Source: Maricaulis alexandrii (lineage in GTDB: Bacteria; Pseudomonadota; Alphaproteobacteria; Caulobacterales; Maricaulaceae). Taken from it: a DNA stretch of 64,000 nt. The stretch spans positions 262,001 to 326,000 of the forward strand of contig NZ_SWKP01000006.1 in the NCBI RefSeq assembly GCF_005871165.1, read 5' to 3'. This document shows, piece after piece, positions 1-7,766 of this stretch. Position 1 is the stretch's first letter. Each line of letters begins with the position of its first letter. The notes under the pieces were generated by a model. It made no database searches. It worked only from the letters and a program-made list of their open reading frames with translations, and was not told the DNA's origin. A program made the position numbers and the translations under genes.

Positions 1-19
1 ACCCGCCAAAAACTCATCC

Positions 20-46
20 GGGACAGGTACCAGAGGTACATGTCCC
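20..46. repeat. REP-like palindrome, left copy
   Basis: A 27-base imperfect palindrome. The 12-base arms begin GGGACA and end TGTCCC, with a GTACC/GGTAC inner stem, one mismatch and a three-base loop (AGA). It differs from the copy at 659-685 at only two positions. It overlaps the first base of the transposase stop codon (46-48). Such hairpins flanking a Y1 transposase gene are typical of REP/RAYT units. Confidence 0.8.
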
Positions 47-579
47 TATCCAGCATAGGGGTCGATGGCGTGGAGGTATTCGTTCCAGTCCCCGATGCGA
101 TCCTGCATGGGGGCGACGCGAACCAGGTCATCATCCATCCCGGCGAGATGAGCGTGAACGCTGGACCAGCGCCAATCCTCGGCGCGGGTTACAAGTCCGG
201 CCCGGATCGGGTTGAATTCGATATAGCGACAGGCGGCAAACAGACGCGGCTCGTCCATCGGAGAGGACTTGAAACGTCCTTGCCAGAGCAGGCCGGCACT
301 TTGGGCCCCACGATTGAAGTACTGCGTGTAGAGCCGGTGGGTTCGGCCAACAACCCGCGACAAGCCCAGTTCGTCCTCAGGAACCAGGACCAGATGGACG
401 TGATTGGGCATGAGGCAGTAGGCCCAGCATTGGACGTTCTCTGCCCGGCAGGATTCTGCCAGGAGGGCGAGGTAATGAGCGTAATCGTCATCCGAGAAGA
501 AGACCTGCTGCCGGCGGTTACCGCGCTGCGTCACGTGGTGTGGGGCGCCGGGATGGATGATGCGGGCGGATCTTGGCAT
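46..579 (-). CDS. REP-associated tyrosine transposase (RAYT, Y1_Tnp/IS200-like)
   Basis: A 177-residue single-domain HUH nuclease of the TnpA-REP family. The HUH metal motif is H60-V-H62 in the sequence MPNHVHLV, and the likely catalytic tyrosine is Y119 in RYIEFNPIRAG. Family members cut and join single-stranded REP hairpins, and matching palindromes lie just outside both ends of the gene (20-46, 659-685). I chose the ATG that begins MPRSARI because family similarity starts there. The open frame runs much further upstream, antisense to purB, but that part is not coding. RAYTs are usually domesticated single-copy genes rather than mobile insertion sequences. The gene looks intact. Confidence 0.88.
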   Translation of the reverse strand: MPRSARIIHPGAPHHVTQRGNRRQQVFFSDDDYAHYLALLAESCRAENVQCWAYCLMPNHVHLVLVPEDELGLSRVVGRTHRLYTQYFNRGAQSAGLLWQGRFKSSPMDEPRLFAACRYIEFNPIRAGLVTRAEDWRWSSVHAHLAGMDDDLVRVAPMQDRIGDWNEYLHAIDPYAG

Positions 580-658
580 TAGGACAAGAGGATTGAGCAA
601 CACTCTCTTTATAGGCGCACCAAGCATCAAATACAATTTCAAGTAAATTGCTCTTTCC

Positions 659-685
659 GGGACACGTACCGGAGGTACATGTCCC
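659..685. repeat. REP-like palindrome, right copy
   Basis: The second 27-base hairpin, with arms GGGACAcGTACC and GGTACATGTCCC and loop GGA. It is in the same orientation as the copy at 20-46 and matches it at 25 of 27 bases, including the TCC just before it. It lies 80 bases upstream of the transposase start and about 80 bases upstream of purB. Confidence 0.8.
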
Positions 686-762
686 TCGGCAGGTGCTCTT
701 GACCTTCCGGTGCTTTCAGAGCATCCCCCGCGCTTCATTCCTGTGAAACGCGGAGCCCGCAC

Positions 763-2064
763 ATGATCCCCCGCTATACCCGTCCGGAAATGGCCGCCAT
801 CTGGTCGGACCAGAACAAGTACAAGATCTGGTATCTGATCGAGGCGCACGCGACGGAGAAGCTGGCGGAGCTGGGTGTGGTGCCGCAATCGGCGGTCGAG
901 GCTGTATGGAAAGCCAAGGACGTCGAGTTTGACGTGGCGCGGATCGATGAGATCGAGCGGGAAGTGAAGCATGATGTCATCGCCTTCCTGACCCATCTGG
1001 CCGAGCATGTCGGCGAGGAAAGCCGTTTCGTCCACCAGGGCCTGACCTCGTCGGACGTGCTGGACACCTGCCTCGCCGTGCAGATGAAACAATCCGCCGA
1101 CCTGCTTCTGGTCGGGATGGACCGGGTGCTGGCGGCGCTGAAGAAGCGCGCCGAAGAGCACAAATACACCGCCTGTATCGGCCGCTCGCACGGCATCCAT
1201 GCCGAGCCGACGACGATGGGTTTGAAGTTTGCCCGCTTCTATGCCGAGTTCGACCGCAATCGCGAACGCCTGGTGCGGGCCCGTGACGAGATCGCGACCT
1301 GCGCGATCTCCGGCGCGATCGGCACCTTTGCCAATGTCGACCCGTCCGTGGAAGAGCATGTCGCCGAACAAATGGGTCTCTCGGTGGAGCCGGTCTCCAC
1401 CCAGGTCATCCCGCGCGACCGCCACGCCAATTATTTCGCCGTGCTGGGCCTGATCGCCTCGGCCATCGAGAATATCGCCATTGAAGTGCGCCATCTGCAG
1501 CGCTCCGAAGTCCGTGAGGCCCAGGAGTATTTCTCCCCGGGCCAGAAGGGTTCCTCGGCCATGCCGCACAAGCGCAATCCGATCCTGACGGAAAACCTGA
1601 CCGGCCAGGCGCGCCTGGTGCGCTCCGCCGTCGTGCCGGCGATGGAGAATGTGGCGCTGTGGCATGAGCGGGACATTTCCCACTCCTCCGTCGAGCGCGG
1701 CATCGGCCCGGACGCCAATGTCCATCTCGACTTCGCCCTGCACCGTACGGCCGGAATGATCGAGGGCCTGATCGTGCATGCCGACCGCTGCGCGGAAAAC
1801 CTCAACGCCTATGGCGGCATCCACAATTCCCAGCGTGTCCTTCTGGCCCTGACCCAGGCCGGTGCCTCCCGCGAGGACAGCTATCGCCTGGTCCAGCGCA
1901 ACGGCATGAAGACCTGGGATGAGGGCGGCATGCTGGTCGACCACCTCAAGGCCGATGAGGGTGTCACTGCCCTGCTCTCCAACGAGCAGATCGAGGCCTG
2001 TTTCGACGAGGCCTACCACATGAAGCATGTGGACACGATCTTCCGGCGCGTGTTCGGGGGTTAG
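763..2064 (+). CDS. purB: Adenylosuccinate lyase
   Basis: A 433-residue cytosolic enzyme of the fumarase/aspartase superfamily. It removes fumarate from SAICAR and from adenylosuccinate, serving both IMP and AMP synthesis. The family signature is the flexible catalytic loop GSSAMPHKRNP. The early TSSDV and GRSHGIHAEPTT segments, which build the active site, are also present. The length is normal for a bacterial PurB. The start ATG opens the conserved MIPRYTRPEMA. It stands as a single transcription unit after the RAYT element and about 3 kb before purC. Confidence 0.97.
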   Translation: MIPRYTRPEMAAIWSDQNKYKIWYLIEAHATEKLAELGVVPQSAVEAVWKAKDVEFDVARIDEIEREVKHDVIAFLTHLAEHVGEESRFVHQGLTSSDVLDTCLAVQMKQSADLLLVGMDRVLAALKKRAEEHKYTACIGRSHGIHAEPTTMGLKFARFYAEFDRNRERLVRARDEIATCAISGAIGTFANVDPSVEEHVAEQMGLSVEPVSTQVIPRDRHANYFAVLGLIASAIENIAIEVRHLQRSEVREAQEYFSPGQKGSSAMPHKRNPILTENLTGQARLVRSAVVPAMENVALWHERDISHSSVERGIGPDANVHLDFALHRTAGMIEGLIVHADRCAENLNAYGGIHNSQRVLLALTQAGASREDSYRLVQRNGMKTWDEGGMLVDHLKADEGVTALLSNEQIEACFDEAYHMKHVDTIFRRVFGG

Positions 2065-2092
2065 GGCAACTTCCCCTGCAACCATCCCACTT

Positions 2093-2227
2093 CTTGTCAT
2101 CCCGGATGGACGCCCGGCCTTGAGCCGGGAGAAAGTCCGGGACCCATGCTTGCGCCGAACGCGGCTCTGCCCAATGGGTCCCTGATCTGCTCCCCGCTTT
2201 CGCGGGGCATCCGTCAGGGAGGACAAG
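2093..2227. repeat. Intergenic imperfect palindrome, about 135 bp
   Basis: Non-coding DNA after purB. Its ends are inverted copies (CTTGTCATCCCGGA at the left; the reverse complement of the right end reads CTTGTCCTCCCTGA). Inside are GGGACCCAT and ATGGGTCCC as a second inverted pair, and a CCCCGC-TTTC-GCGGGG hairpin. The layout resembles the dispersed palindromic elements of alphaproteobacterial intergenic regions. No second copy was seen in this window. Confidence 0.6.
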
Positions 2228-2300
2228 AGTTGGGCCGGTAGAGTGTTGGTTTGCCAAAATGTGAGTTGCACTCACCTGCGACGCGCCTACCCTGACCACC

Positions 2301-2858
2301 ATGAAACTCCACCCCCATATCGACGACCGCATCCGGGCCTTCATCGGGAAGCAGAAGATGTTCTTCGTCGCCACGGCCCCGTCCGGAGACGGCGGGCATG
2401 TGAATGTGTCGCCCAAGGGTTATGACAGTTTCCGGATCCTGGGGCCGAATGAGGTCGCTTATCTGGATCTGGGCGGGTCGGGAATCGAGACGCTGGCGCA
2501 TGTGCGCCAGAACGGGCGGATCACCTTCATGTTCTGCGCCTTCGAGGGCGCGCCGAACATTCTGCGCCTGTATGGCCAGGCCGAGGCGGTGTCTTTTGAA
2601 GAAGAGGGTTTCGCCGAGAAAGCCGCCCTCTTCCCGGACTTTCCCAAGGTGCGCACGATTTTCACCGCGAAGATCGACCGTATCCAGGACAGCTGTGGCT
2701 GGGGTGTGCCCTTCTATGACTTCGCCGGCGAACGCGACCAGCTGGTCCGCGTCAATGCGCACCGCACGGACGAGGAGTGGAAGGAAAAGCGCTATGCCGG
2801 CAATGCGGTGAGCATTGATGGCCTGCCCGGGCTGGAAAAGCCGGAAGCGGCAGAATGA
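2301..2858 (+). CDS. Pyridoxamine 5'-phosphate oxidase-family (FMN-binding split barrel) protein
   Basis: A 185-residue protein with the split-barrel flavin fold. The N-terminal pattern is HIDDRIRAFIGKQKMFFVATA, then HVNVSPKG and a barrel strand with ITFMFCAFEGAPNILRLYG. Relatives bind FMN, F420 or haem and act on small molecules; the substrate cannot be read from the sequence. It is not the PdxH type, which has different C-terminal motifs. The stop overlaps the start of the next gene by four bases (ATGA), so the two are co-translated. Confidence 0.8.
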   Translation: MKLHPHIDDRIRAFIGKQKMFFVATAPSGDGGHVNVSPKGYDSFRILGPNEVAYLDLGGSGIETLAHVRQNGRITFMFCAFEGAPNILRLYGQAEAVSFEEEGFAEKAALFPDFPKVRTIFTAKIDRIQDSCGWGVPFYDFAGERDQLVRVNAHRTDEEWKEKRYAGNAVSIDGLPGLEKPEAAE

Positions 2859-3319
2859 GCGACGCCTCGCTGGCGGCCGACAAGGCCGAGATCGAGCAGC
2901 TGATCACCGATTGCTATGCCATGATTTCCGGGCCGGCGGGTCCGCGTGACTGGTCGCGCCAGGCCGAGCTCTTCCATCCGATGAGCCGCCAGATTCGCAC
3001 CGGAGTGGATGAAAACGGCAAGCCCTGGCTGGAAGCCTTTGCGCCGAACGAGTACGCCGCCAATGCCGATGCCGTGCTGCGGACGATGGATTTCCACGAG
3101 ATCGCCCTGGTCAACCGGATCGAGGTGTTCGGAAACATGGCGCAGGCCTGGTCGAGCTATGAGGCCAAGCATCATCCCGATGAAGAGACACCGGAACGGC
3201 GCGGCATCAATGCCTTCCATTTCTACAAGGGCGAGGCCGGGCGCTGGCAGATCATCGCCATGATCTGGGACAATGAGCGCGAGGGATTGAGCCTGCCCGA
3301 AAGCATGACGCAGGCGTGA
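2855..3319 (+). CDS. SnoaL/NTF2-like protein
   Basis: A 154-residue protein of the cone-shaped NTF2 fold. It has an N-terminal helix (DKAEIEQLITDCYAMIS), a middle segment with HPMSRQIRTG, and a C-terminal strand pair ending GRWQIIAMIWDNE, which is typical of SnoaL-like or DUF4440-like proteins. It has no signal peptide. It is coupled by ATGA overlap to the flavin-fold gene before it, so the two may act on one substrate. The family spans isomerases, dehydratases and binding proteins, so no reaction is assigned. Confidence 0.7.
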   Translation: MSDASLAADKAEIEQLITDCYAMISGPAGPRDWSRQAELFHPMSRQIRTGVDENGKPWLEAFAPNEYAANADAVLRTMDFHEIALVNRIEVFGNMAQAWSSYEAKHHPDEETPERRGINAFHFYKGEAGRWQIIAMIWDNEREGLSLPESMTQA

Positions 3320-3387
3320 TCACAAAATGAGCTGACGGCGGGGCCGGAACGCCCTAAATCCTGTCGCCAAATCAAAGAGGTATTCCG

Positions 3388-3852
3388 ATGCGTTTTGCGA
3401 TTGTCGTGCTGGTCGCCCTGACCGCCTTTCTGGGTCCAAACTTTGTCCGCGCCTCCTGGCAGGATGACAGCGCCGTCGCGGCTGAAGTCCCGGCGGAACC
3501 CCGTCTGGTAGCGGCCATGTTCCGCTCCTCCTGGTGCGGTGCCTGCCGCATCCTGGAGCCGCGCATCGAGGATGTCCGCGCGGATCTGGGCGAAAGCGCC
3601 GATGTGGACTGGGTACGCTTCAACTTCACCTGGGGCCAGCGCGACGGCGTGCGCGACCTGGCCGTCGAGGAAGGCATTGAAGATGTCTACGACCAGTTCG
3701 CCGGCGGCACCGGCTTCCTCGTCCTGATGGACCGCGAGACCGGCCAGGTCTTTGAAGTGGTCACCATGCGCTATGGCCGCGAGGACATCCGCGAGGCGGT
3801 GGAGCGCTGGATGATCGTGGTGGATCGCATCGAGGCGGCGGAAGAGGTTTAG
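3388..3852 (+). CDS. Exported thioredoxin-fold protein
   Basis: A 154-residue protein with a Sec signal peptide over about the first 22 residues and a thioredoxin active site WCGAC (C50, C53). After the redox site comes a helix (RILEPRIEDVRADLG), then a GGTGFLVLMDRETG segment where thioredoxins carry the cis-proline loop. The usual Pro before the strand is not obvious there, since the loop reads FAGGTGFLV. It is likely a periplasmic thiol oxidoreductase. A partner (DsbD or cytochrome maturation genes) is not nearby. The RBS AAAGAGG precedes the ATG. Confidence 0.75.
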   Translation: MRFAIVVLVALTAFLGPNFVRASWQDDSAVAAEVPAEPRLVAAMFRSSWCGACRILEPRIEDVRADLGESADVDWVRFNFTWGQRDGVRDLAVEEGIEDVYDQFAGGTGFLVLMDRETGQVFEVVTMRYGREDIREAVERWMIVVDRIEAAEEV

Positions 3853-3953
3853 TCGGAAACACGCCTCCAAGTGCCGAATGCGATTTACAAGCCTAGATAG
3901 CGCTGCCAGGTTCCTCCAAGCACACTGACGCGTCATGGGGGAGACTTGTCTTG

Positions 3954-4682
3954 ATGAGCCCACGCTTGCCTTCCGCAGAGCGCATTGCAGAAATAAAAGC
4001 CGGCATTGTCACGCCCAATCCGCTGGAACGCCGCTATCTGGCCGCGCTGGATCGTGGACTTTCCGAAGCCGACGCAGCTCAAGAGGCGTTTGAAGCCGCG
4101 CCCGTCGCGTCGGCACGTTCGCCCCTCTCTGTCGATGAGACACCACGAGTATCCGTCCCCGCAAAGCTTCCAAAAGCCGAGCAGCAGCAAGAAGCGCCGG
4201 CTCCACCAGCCGTGCAGTCGTTGGTCCCGCCGTTGGATACAACGCGTCCCTGGTACCGTCCGGACCCACGCCACCTCACAAGTGCCCGCCGCGCCGTTAT
4301 GCCGGCCATCTGGCTAACAATCGCCGTATTAGCCTTTCAAGGAAGCCTTGCGGCCTTCGGCCTTTTAACCCCAACAGAAGTGCTGTCTGTGCAAGTGCAA
4401 GTCGCGATCGTCGCTGCGGTCACACTCGTGATGGGCCTTCTGATGTGGAGTGCCTATCGAGGCTCGTACATAGCCGCATTTATCGCGCTGGCTTTGCATG
4501 GCAGCCCGGCAGGGCGCGCAATATTGGAAGGTTTCGAGAACTTCACGATAAGTCTGGCGTTCGTCATTGCCCTGAACATAATTCTGGTTGCGTTCTGGGC
4601 CATCGCCGCCACAACACTGCAGCAATACAGAAAATTTCTGAAGGAAGCCGCCGCACACTCAGACGCAACCAGCCCGGCCTGA
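3954..4682 (+). CDS. Predicted membrane protein, function unknown
   Basis: A 242-residue protein that I do not recognise. The first 105 residues are soluble, with a charged helical start (ERIAEIKAGI) and a Pro/Ala/Gln-rich linker. The C-terminal half has about four hydrophobic segments: near MPAIWLTIAVLAFQ, VAIVAAVTLVMGLLMW, IAAFIALALHG and FVIALNIILVAFWAI. A short polar tail follows. A TTG lies just before the chosen ATG, and the GGGGGAGA ribosome site fits the ATG. Base use is less GC-rich than in neighbouring genes, which suggests recent acquisition. A strong terminator follows at 4691-4719. Confidence 0.6.
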   Translation: MSPRLPSAERIAEIKAGIVTPNPLERRYLAALDRGLSEADAAQEAFEAAPVASARSPLSVDETPRVSVPAKLPKAEQQQEAPAPPAVQSLVPPLDTTRPWYRPDPRHLTSARRAVMPAIWLTIAVLAFQGSLAAFGLLTPTEVLSVQVQVAIVAAVTLVMGLLMWSAYRGSYIAAFIALALHGSPAGRAILEGFENFTISLAFVIALNIILVAFWAIAATTLQQYRKFLKEAAAHSDATSPA

Positions 4683-4690
4683 ACCCAACA

Positions 4691-4719
4691 AAAAAGCCCC
4701 GGCGAGGCCGGGGCTTTTT
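4691..4719. terminator. Bidirectional Rho-independent terminator
   Basis: AAAAAGCCCCGGC-GAG-GCCGGGGCTTTTT. An 8-bp GC stem has A and T runs on its two sides, so it can end both the membrane-protein gene (+) and the DUF1476 gene (-), which converge here. Confidence 0.9.
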
Positions 4720-4740
4720 CGTATCGTATATCCGTCAATC

Positions 4741-5064
4741 CTAGCCTTCGGACTGGATCTGCTGGCGGGCCTTGGCGAGGAGTTCGTCCATTTCCTTGCG
4801 CAGGAGATGGTCGGACAGATCGACGCCCTTGGCATCGAAATCGCCGCGGATCTTGCGGAACACGTCTTCGTCGCCGGCTTCCTCGAAATCCGCGATCACA
4901 ACGGACTTGGCGTATTCAGCGGCGGCTTCACCGTCCAGGCCCATCTGCTCGGCGGCCCAGAGACCCAGCAGCTTGTTGCGGCGCGCATTCGCCTTGAACT
5001 CGATCTCCTGATCGTGCGCGTACTTGTTCTCATAGCCTTTTTCGCGATCGTCCAGACCCGACAT
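4741..5064 (-). CDS. DUF1476 protein, probable F1-ATPase inhibitor zeta subunit
   Basis: A 107-residue helical protein of the DUF1476 family, restricted to alphaproteobacteria. The Paracoccus member is the zeta subunit, which binds F1 and blocks ATP hydrolysis. Typical features seen are the N-terminal FDxREKGxExKYAHD-type segment (LDDREKGYENKYAHDQEIEF), then ARRNKLLGLWAAEQMG and a C-terminal charged helix. It is a lone cytosolic gene; the ATP synthase operon is not in this window. The RBS GGAGGC lies before the start. The inhibitor role here rests on family knowledge. Confidence 0.85.
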   Translation of the reverse strand: MSGLDDREKGYENKYAHDQEIEFKANARRNKLLGLWAAEQMGLDGEAAAEYAKSVVIADFEEAGDEDVFRKIRGDFDAKGVDLSDHLLRKEMDELLAKARQQIQSEG

Positions 5065-5142
5065 GGGTGCCTCCTTGGCGATGTTTGTCTGTTGGTGTGA
5101 CTAGCTTGCCCGACGGGCTAAATCAATCTTTCACGCTGATCA

Positions 5143-5186
5143 GTGTGCCGCACCGCCGCAAAGCGTTGCAGAGGGACGCGGCACAC
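5143..5186. repeat. Inverted repeat in the purC upstream region
   Basis: Nine-base perfect arms, GTGTGCCGC and GCGGCACAC, separated by 26 bases, in the 229-bp gap between the divergent DUF1476 and purC genes. There is no T-run, so it is not an obvious terminator. It could be a leader structure or protein-binding site for purC; the function is unknown. Confidence 0.4.
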
Positions 5187-5293
5187 CGTATTTTCCCCCT
5201 TCGATGCGCGGTCCGGAATTCGATTCGGGCCGCGCCGCGCTTTTTACCGGCCTGAGGCCCCGAACGCCCCAGGCCCTGCCGGAGCATCCGCCC

Positions 5294-6055
5294 ATGTCCC
5301 GCCGCAAGATGATCTATGAAGGCAAGGCCAAGATCCTTTACGAGGGTCCCGAGCCGGGAACCATCGTCCAGTATTTCAAGGACGACGCCACCGCCTTCAA
5401 CGCCCAGAAAAAGGCGACGCTGGAAGGCAAGGGTGTGCTGAACAACCGGATCTCCGAGTACATCATGCTCGGCCTCGGCCGGATCGGCATTCCGACGCAT
5501 TTCATCAAACGCCTGAACATGCGCGAACAGCTCGTGCGCCAGGTCGACATCATTCCGCTGGAAGTCGTGGTGCGCAATGTCGCCGCCGGTTCGATCTCCA
5601 AGCGTCTCGGCATCGAGGAAGGCGAGCAACTGCCGCGCTCCATCGTCGAGTATTATTACAAGAAGGACGAGCTGGGCGATCCGATGGTGTCGGAAGAGCA
5701 CATCACGGCGTTCAACTGGGCTTCGACCCAGGAGATCGACGACATGATGGCCATGGCGCTGCGGATCAATGATTTCCTGTCGGGCCTGTTCTCGGCCGCC
5801 GGCATCCGCCTGGTCGACTTCAAGCTGGAATTCGGCCGCTATTACGAGGGCGACATGGTGCGCACTGTGCTGGCTGACGAGATCAGCCCGGACAGTTGCC
5901 GCCTGTGGGACATGGACAGCAATGAGAAGATGGACAAGGACCGCTTTCGCCAGGATCTGGGCAATGTCACCGAGGCCTATGCCGAAGTCGCCAAACGCCT
6001 GGGCATCATGAAGGAAAGCGGCCAGGCCCCGGCCAAGGACGAGGTCGGCAAGTAG
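5294..6055 (+). CDS. purC: Phosphoribosylaminoimidazole-succinocarboxamide synthase (SAICAR synthetase)
   Basis: A 253-residue cytosolic ligase that joins CAIR and aspartate with ATP to make SAICAR, the substrate of PurB. The family start [14 protein letters not shown], the conserved FKDDATAFN, and the signature [12 protein letters not shown]-type segment ([18 protein letters not shown]) are present. So is the late DFKLEFGR, followed by [13 protein letters not shown] chose the ATG at MSRRKM, since upstream residues of the longer frame are not conserved. It is followed by a terminator, then purS, purQ and purL. Confidence 0.97.
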   Translation: MSRRKMIYEGKAKILYEGPEPGTIVQYFKDDATAFNAQKKATLEGKGVLNNRISEYIMLGLGRIGIPTHFIKRLNMREQLVRQVDIIPLEVVVRNVAAGSISKRLGIEEGEQLPRSIVEYYYKKDELGDPMVSEEHITAFNWASTQEIDDMMAMALRINDFLSGLFSAAGIRLVDFKLEFGRYYEGDMVRTVLADEISPDSCRLWDMDSNEKMDKDRFRQDLGNVTEAYAEVAKRLGIMKESGQAPAKDEVGK

Positions 6056-6078
6056 GCTGGCTGCCAGTCATTGAAGAA

Positions 6079-6106
6079 GGCGCTGCCGGAGGGTGGCGCC
6101 TTTTTT
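6079..6106 (+). terminator. Rho-independent terminator after purC
   Basis: AAGGCGCTGCC-GGAGG-GTGGCGCC followed by six T. It sits 23 bases after the purC stop, which suggests that purSQL has its own promoter in the following 110 bases or depends on readthrough. Confidence 0.75.
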
Positions 6107-6218
6107 GTTGCCCCCACCGCAAGCCTGCCCTGCTGATAATCAGGGCGCGGTCAATTGCGTGAAAGCCCCCTTGGCTTTATGCAGGGCGAAATCCACGTCC
6201 AGACAGCGAGTCGAGCCC

Positions 6219-6458
6219 GTGAAAGCCAAGATCCACGTCTATCTGAAACCCGGTGTTCTTGATCCCCAGGGGGCGGCCGTTGCCGGTGCCCTGCACAATA
6301 TGGGGTATGACGAAGTCACCGCGGCCCGCCAGGGCAAGCTGATCGAGCTGGACCTGACCGGCGATGACGCCGACACCGCCCGCAAGCGCGTCGACGAGAT
6401 GTGCAGCAAACTCCTCTCCAACCCGGTGATCGAGAGCTACTCGATCGAGCTGGAATAG
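6219..6458 (+). CDS. purS: FGAM synthase subunit PurS
   Basis: A 79-residue subunit that bridges PurQ and PurL in the three-part formylglycinamidine synthase used by alphaproteobacteria and Gram-positives. It reads [20 protein letters not shown], then NMGYDEV and the ending [12 protein letters not shown], all typical. The start is a GTG; no ATG in frame fits the family N-terminus. It lies 17 bases before purQ. The longer upstream frame (from 6093) crosses the purC terminator and is rejected. Confidence 0.95.
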   Translation: MKAKIHVYLKPGVLDPQGAAVAGALHNMGYDEVTAARQGKLIELDLTGDDADTARKRVDEMCSKLLSNPVIESYSIELE

Positions 6459-6475
6459 AGCGGAGATCCGCCGAC

Positions 6476-7138
6476 ATGAAATCTGCCGTCATCGTCTTCC
6501 CGGGCTCCAATTGCGATCGTGATGCCCACGACGCGATCGAGAAGGTCACGGGTCACAAGCCGGCCATGGTCTGGCACCAGGAAAGCGACCTGCCCGAGGG
6601 CACCGAATTCATCATGGTGCCGGGCGGGTTTTCCTATGGCGACTATCTGCGCTGCGGCGCCATGGCCTCGCGCTCGGCAATCATGCCGGCGATCGTGGCC
6701 CATGCCGCGACGGGCGCACCGGTGCTGGGCGTGTGCAATGGCTTCCAGATCCTCACCGAGAGCGGTCTCCTGCCGGGGGCTCTGATGCGCAATGCGGGCC
6801 TGAAATTCGTCTGCGAGAAGGCCAAGCTGAAGGTCGAGAACGCCAATACGCGCTTCACCTCGCATTATGAGGGCGGCGCCGAGCTGATCGTGCCGATCGC
6901 CCACCATGACGGCAATTACTTTGCCGATGCCGACACGCTCGACCGGATCGAGGGCGAAGGCCAGGTGGTCTTCCGCTATGGCAACAACCCGAACGGCTCG
7001 GCTCGCGACATTGCCGGCATCACGAATGAGCAGGGCAATGTCATGGGCATGATGCCCCACCCGGAACGCGCCGTGGACGCCAATCATGGCGGCACGGACG
7101 GGCTGAAACTGTTTGAGAGCCTGCTGGGGAGTGCATAG
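6476..7138 (+). CDS. purQ: FGAM synthase glutaminase subunit PurQ
   Basis: A 220-residue class I glutamine amidotransferase. It hydrolyses glutamine and channels ammonia to PurL. The catalytic cysteine is C87 in the nucleophile elbow GVCNGFQ. The His/Glu pair lies in the C-terminal MPHPERA segment. The start ATG opens [16 protein letters not shown], the standard N-terminus. Its stop TAG directly touches the GTG of the following unrecognised gene. Confidence 0.97.
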   Translation: MKSAVIVFPGSNCDRDAHDAIEKVTGHKPAMVWHQESDLPEGTEFIMVPGGFSYGDYLRCGAMASRSAIMPAIVAHAATGAPVLGVCNGFQILTESGLLPGALMRNAGLKFVCEKAKLKVENANTRFTSHYEGGAELIVPIAHHDGNYFADADTLDRIEGEGQVVFRYGNNPNGSARDIAGITNEQGNVMGMMPHPERAVDANHGGTDGLKLFESLLGSA

Positions 7139-7762
7139 GTGACCTCTGCTGCGGTTTTCGTGATGGCCCTGCTGGCAACCACTTCACACGCTGTCGATGT
7201 GTGTGAAGCGCCCTGCACGCTGATCGAAATCGCAGATGACGGCAGCTATAGCGTGACCATGTTGGGGCAGGACAGCCGTTCAACACCCAGCATCAACGCC
7301 AATATTGTGGATGGACAGGTCTTCGACATAGACGGCGACGGTTCCGATGAGCGCGTCATCATCGATGATCGTGAATCGGCATTTGGCTCCGTAACCGCTG
7401 TGTTTGTTGATATCTCGACGGGCGAACCTTTCATTGCCTTTCAGTGCCAGGCCACGACCGTCGATGCTGTGCAGGAAGAATGCACCAGCTGGTACAACGG
7501 CTTGGAAGCGTCACAACTCGCTGACGCGCTGGACCGGGTACACGCATCCACTCGCGTCGAGGGCGCGTTGGATTGGGAAACGCAGTACCTCCTCATTCCC
7601 AATATCACCACTCAAAGCTCGATGATGCTGGCTATTCAAGCTGTTGAGCTTGCCCGAGCCCAACGCACAATCACAAACGGATCGACCGAAGCATTAGAAA
7701 TGCTTCGCGAGGCCTCTCTTTTCCGAGAGCAACGCGCTCTCCGCTTCACTTTTGCGGACTGA
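7139..7762 (+). CDS. Exported protein of unknown function inside the purine operon
   Basis: A 207-residue protein that I do not recognise. The first 18 residues form a signal peptide (hydrophobic [12 protein letters not shown], cleavage after SHA). Two cysteines follow (VCEAPC). Residues 63-71 read DIDGDGSDE, an acidic loop like the calcium loops of FG-GAP or dockerin-like repeats, although position 12 of an EF-hand is not acidic. The GTG start follows the purQ stop without a gap and has GGGGAG as its ribosome site, so it is co-transcribed with purQ; purL begins five bases after its stop. Its base use is less GC-rich than that of its neighbours, which suggests an insertion. Confidence 0.65.
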   Translation: MTSAAVFVMALLATTSHAVDVCEAPCTLIEIADDGSYSVTMLGQDSRSTPSINANIVDGQVFDIDGDGSDERVIIDDRESAFGSVTAVFVDISTGEPFIAFQCQATTVDAVQEECTSWYNGLEASQLADALDRVHASTRVEGALDWETQYLLIPNITTQSSMMLAIQAVELARAQRTITNGSTEALEMLREASLFREQRALRFTFAD

Positions 7763-7766
7763 ACCC

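Noticed and set aside
580-2271. Very long minus-strand open frame running antisense through purB into the transposase
   Set aside because: Only the last 177 residues resemble a protein family. The rest is the high-GC shadow of purB.
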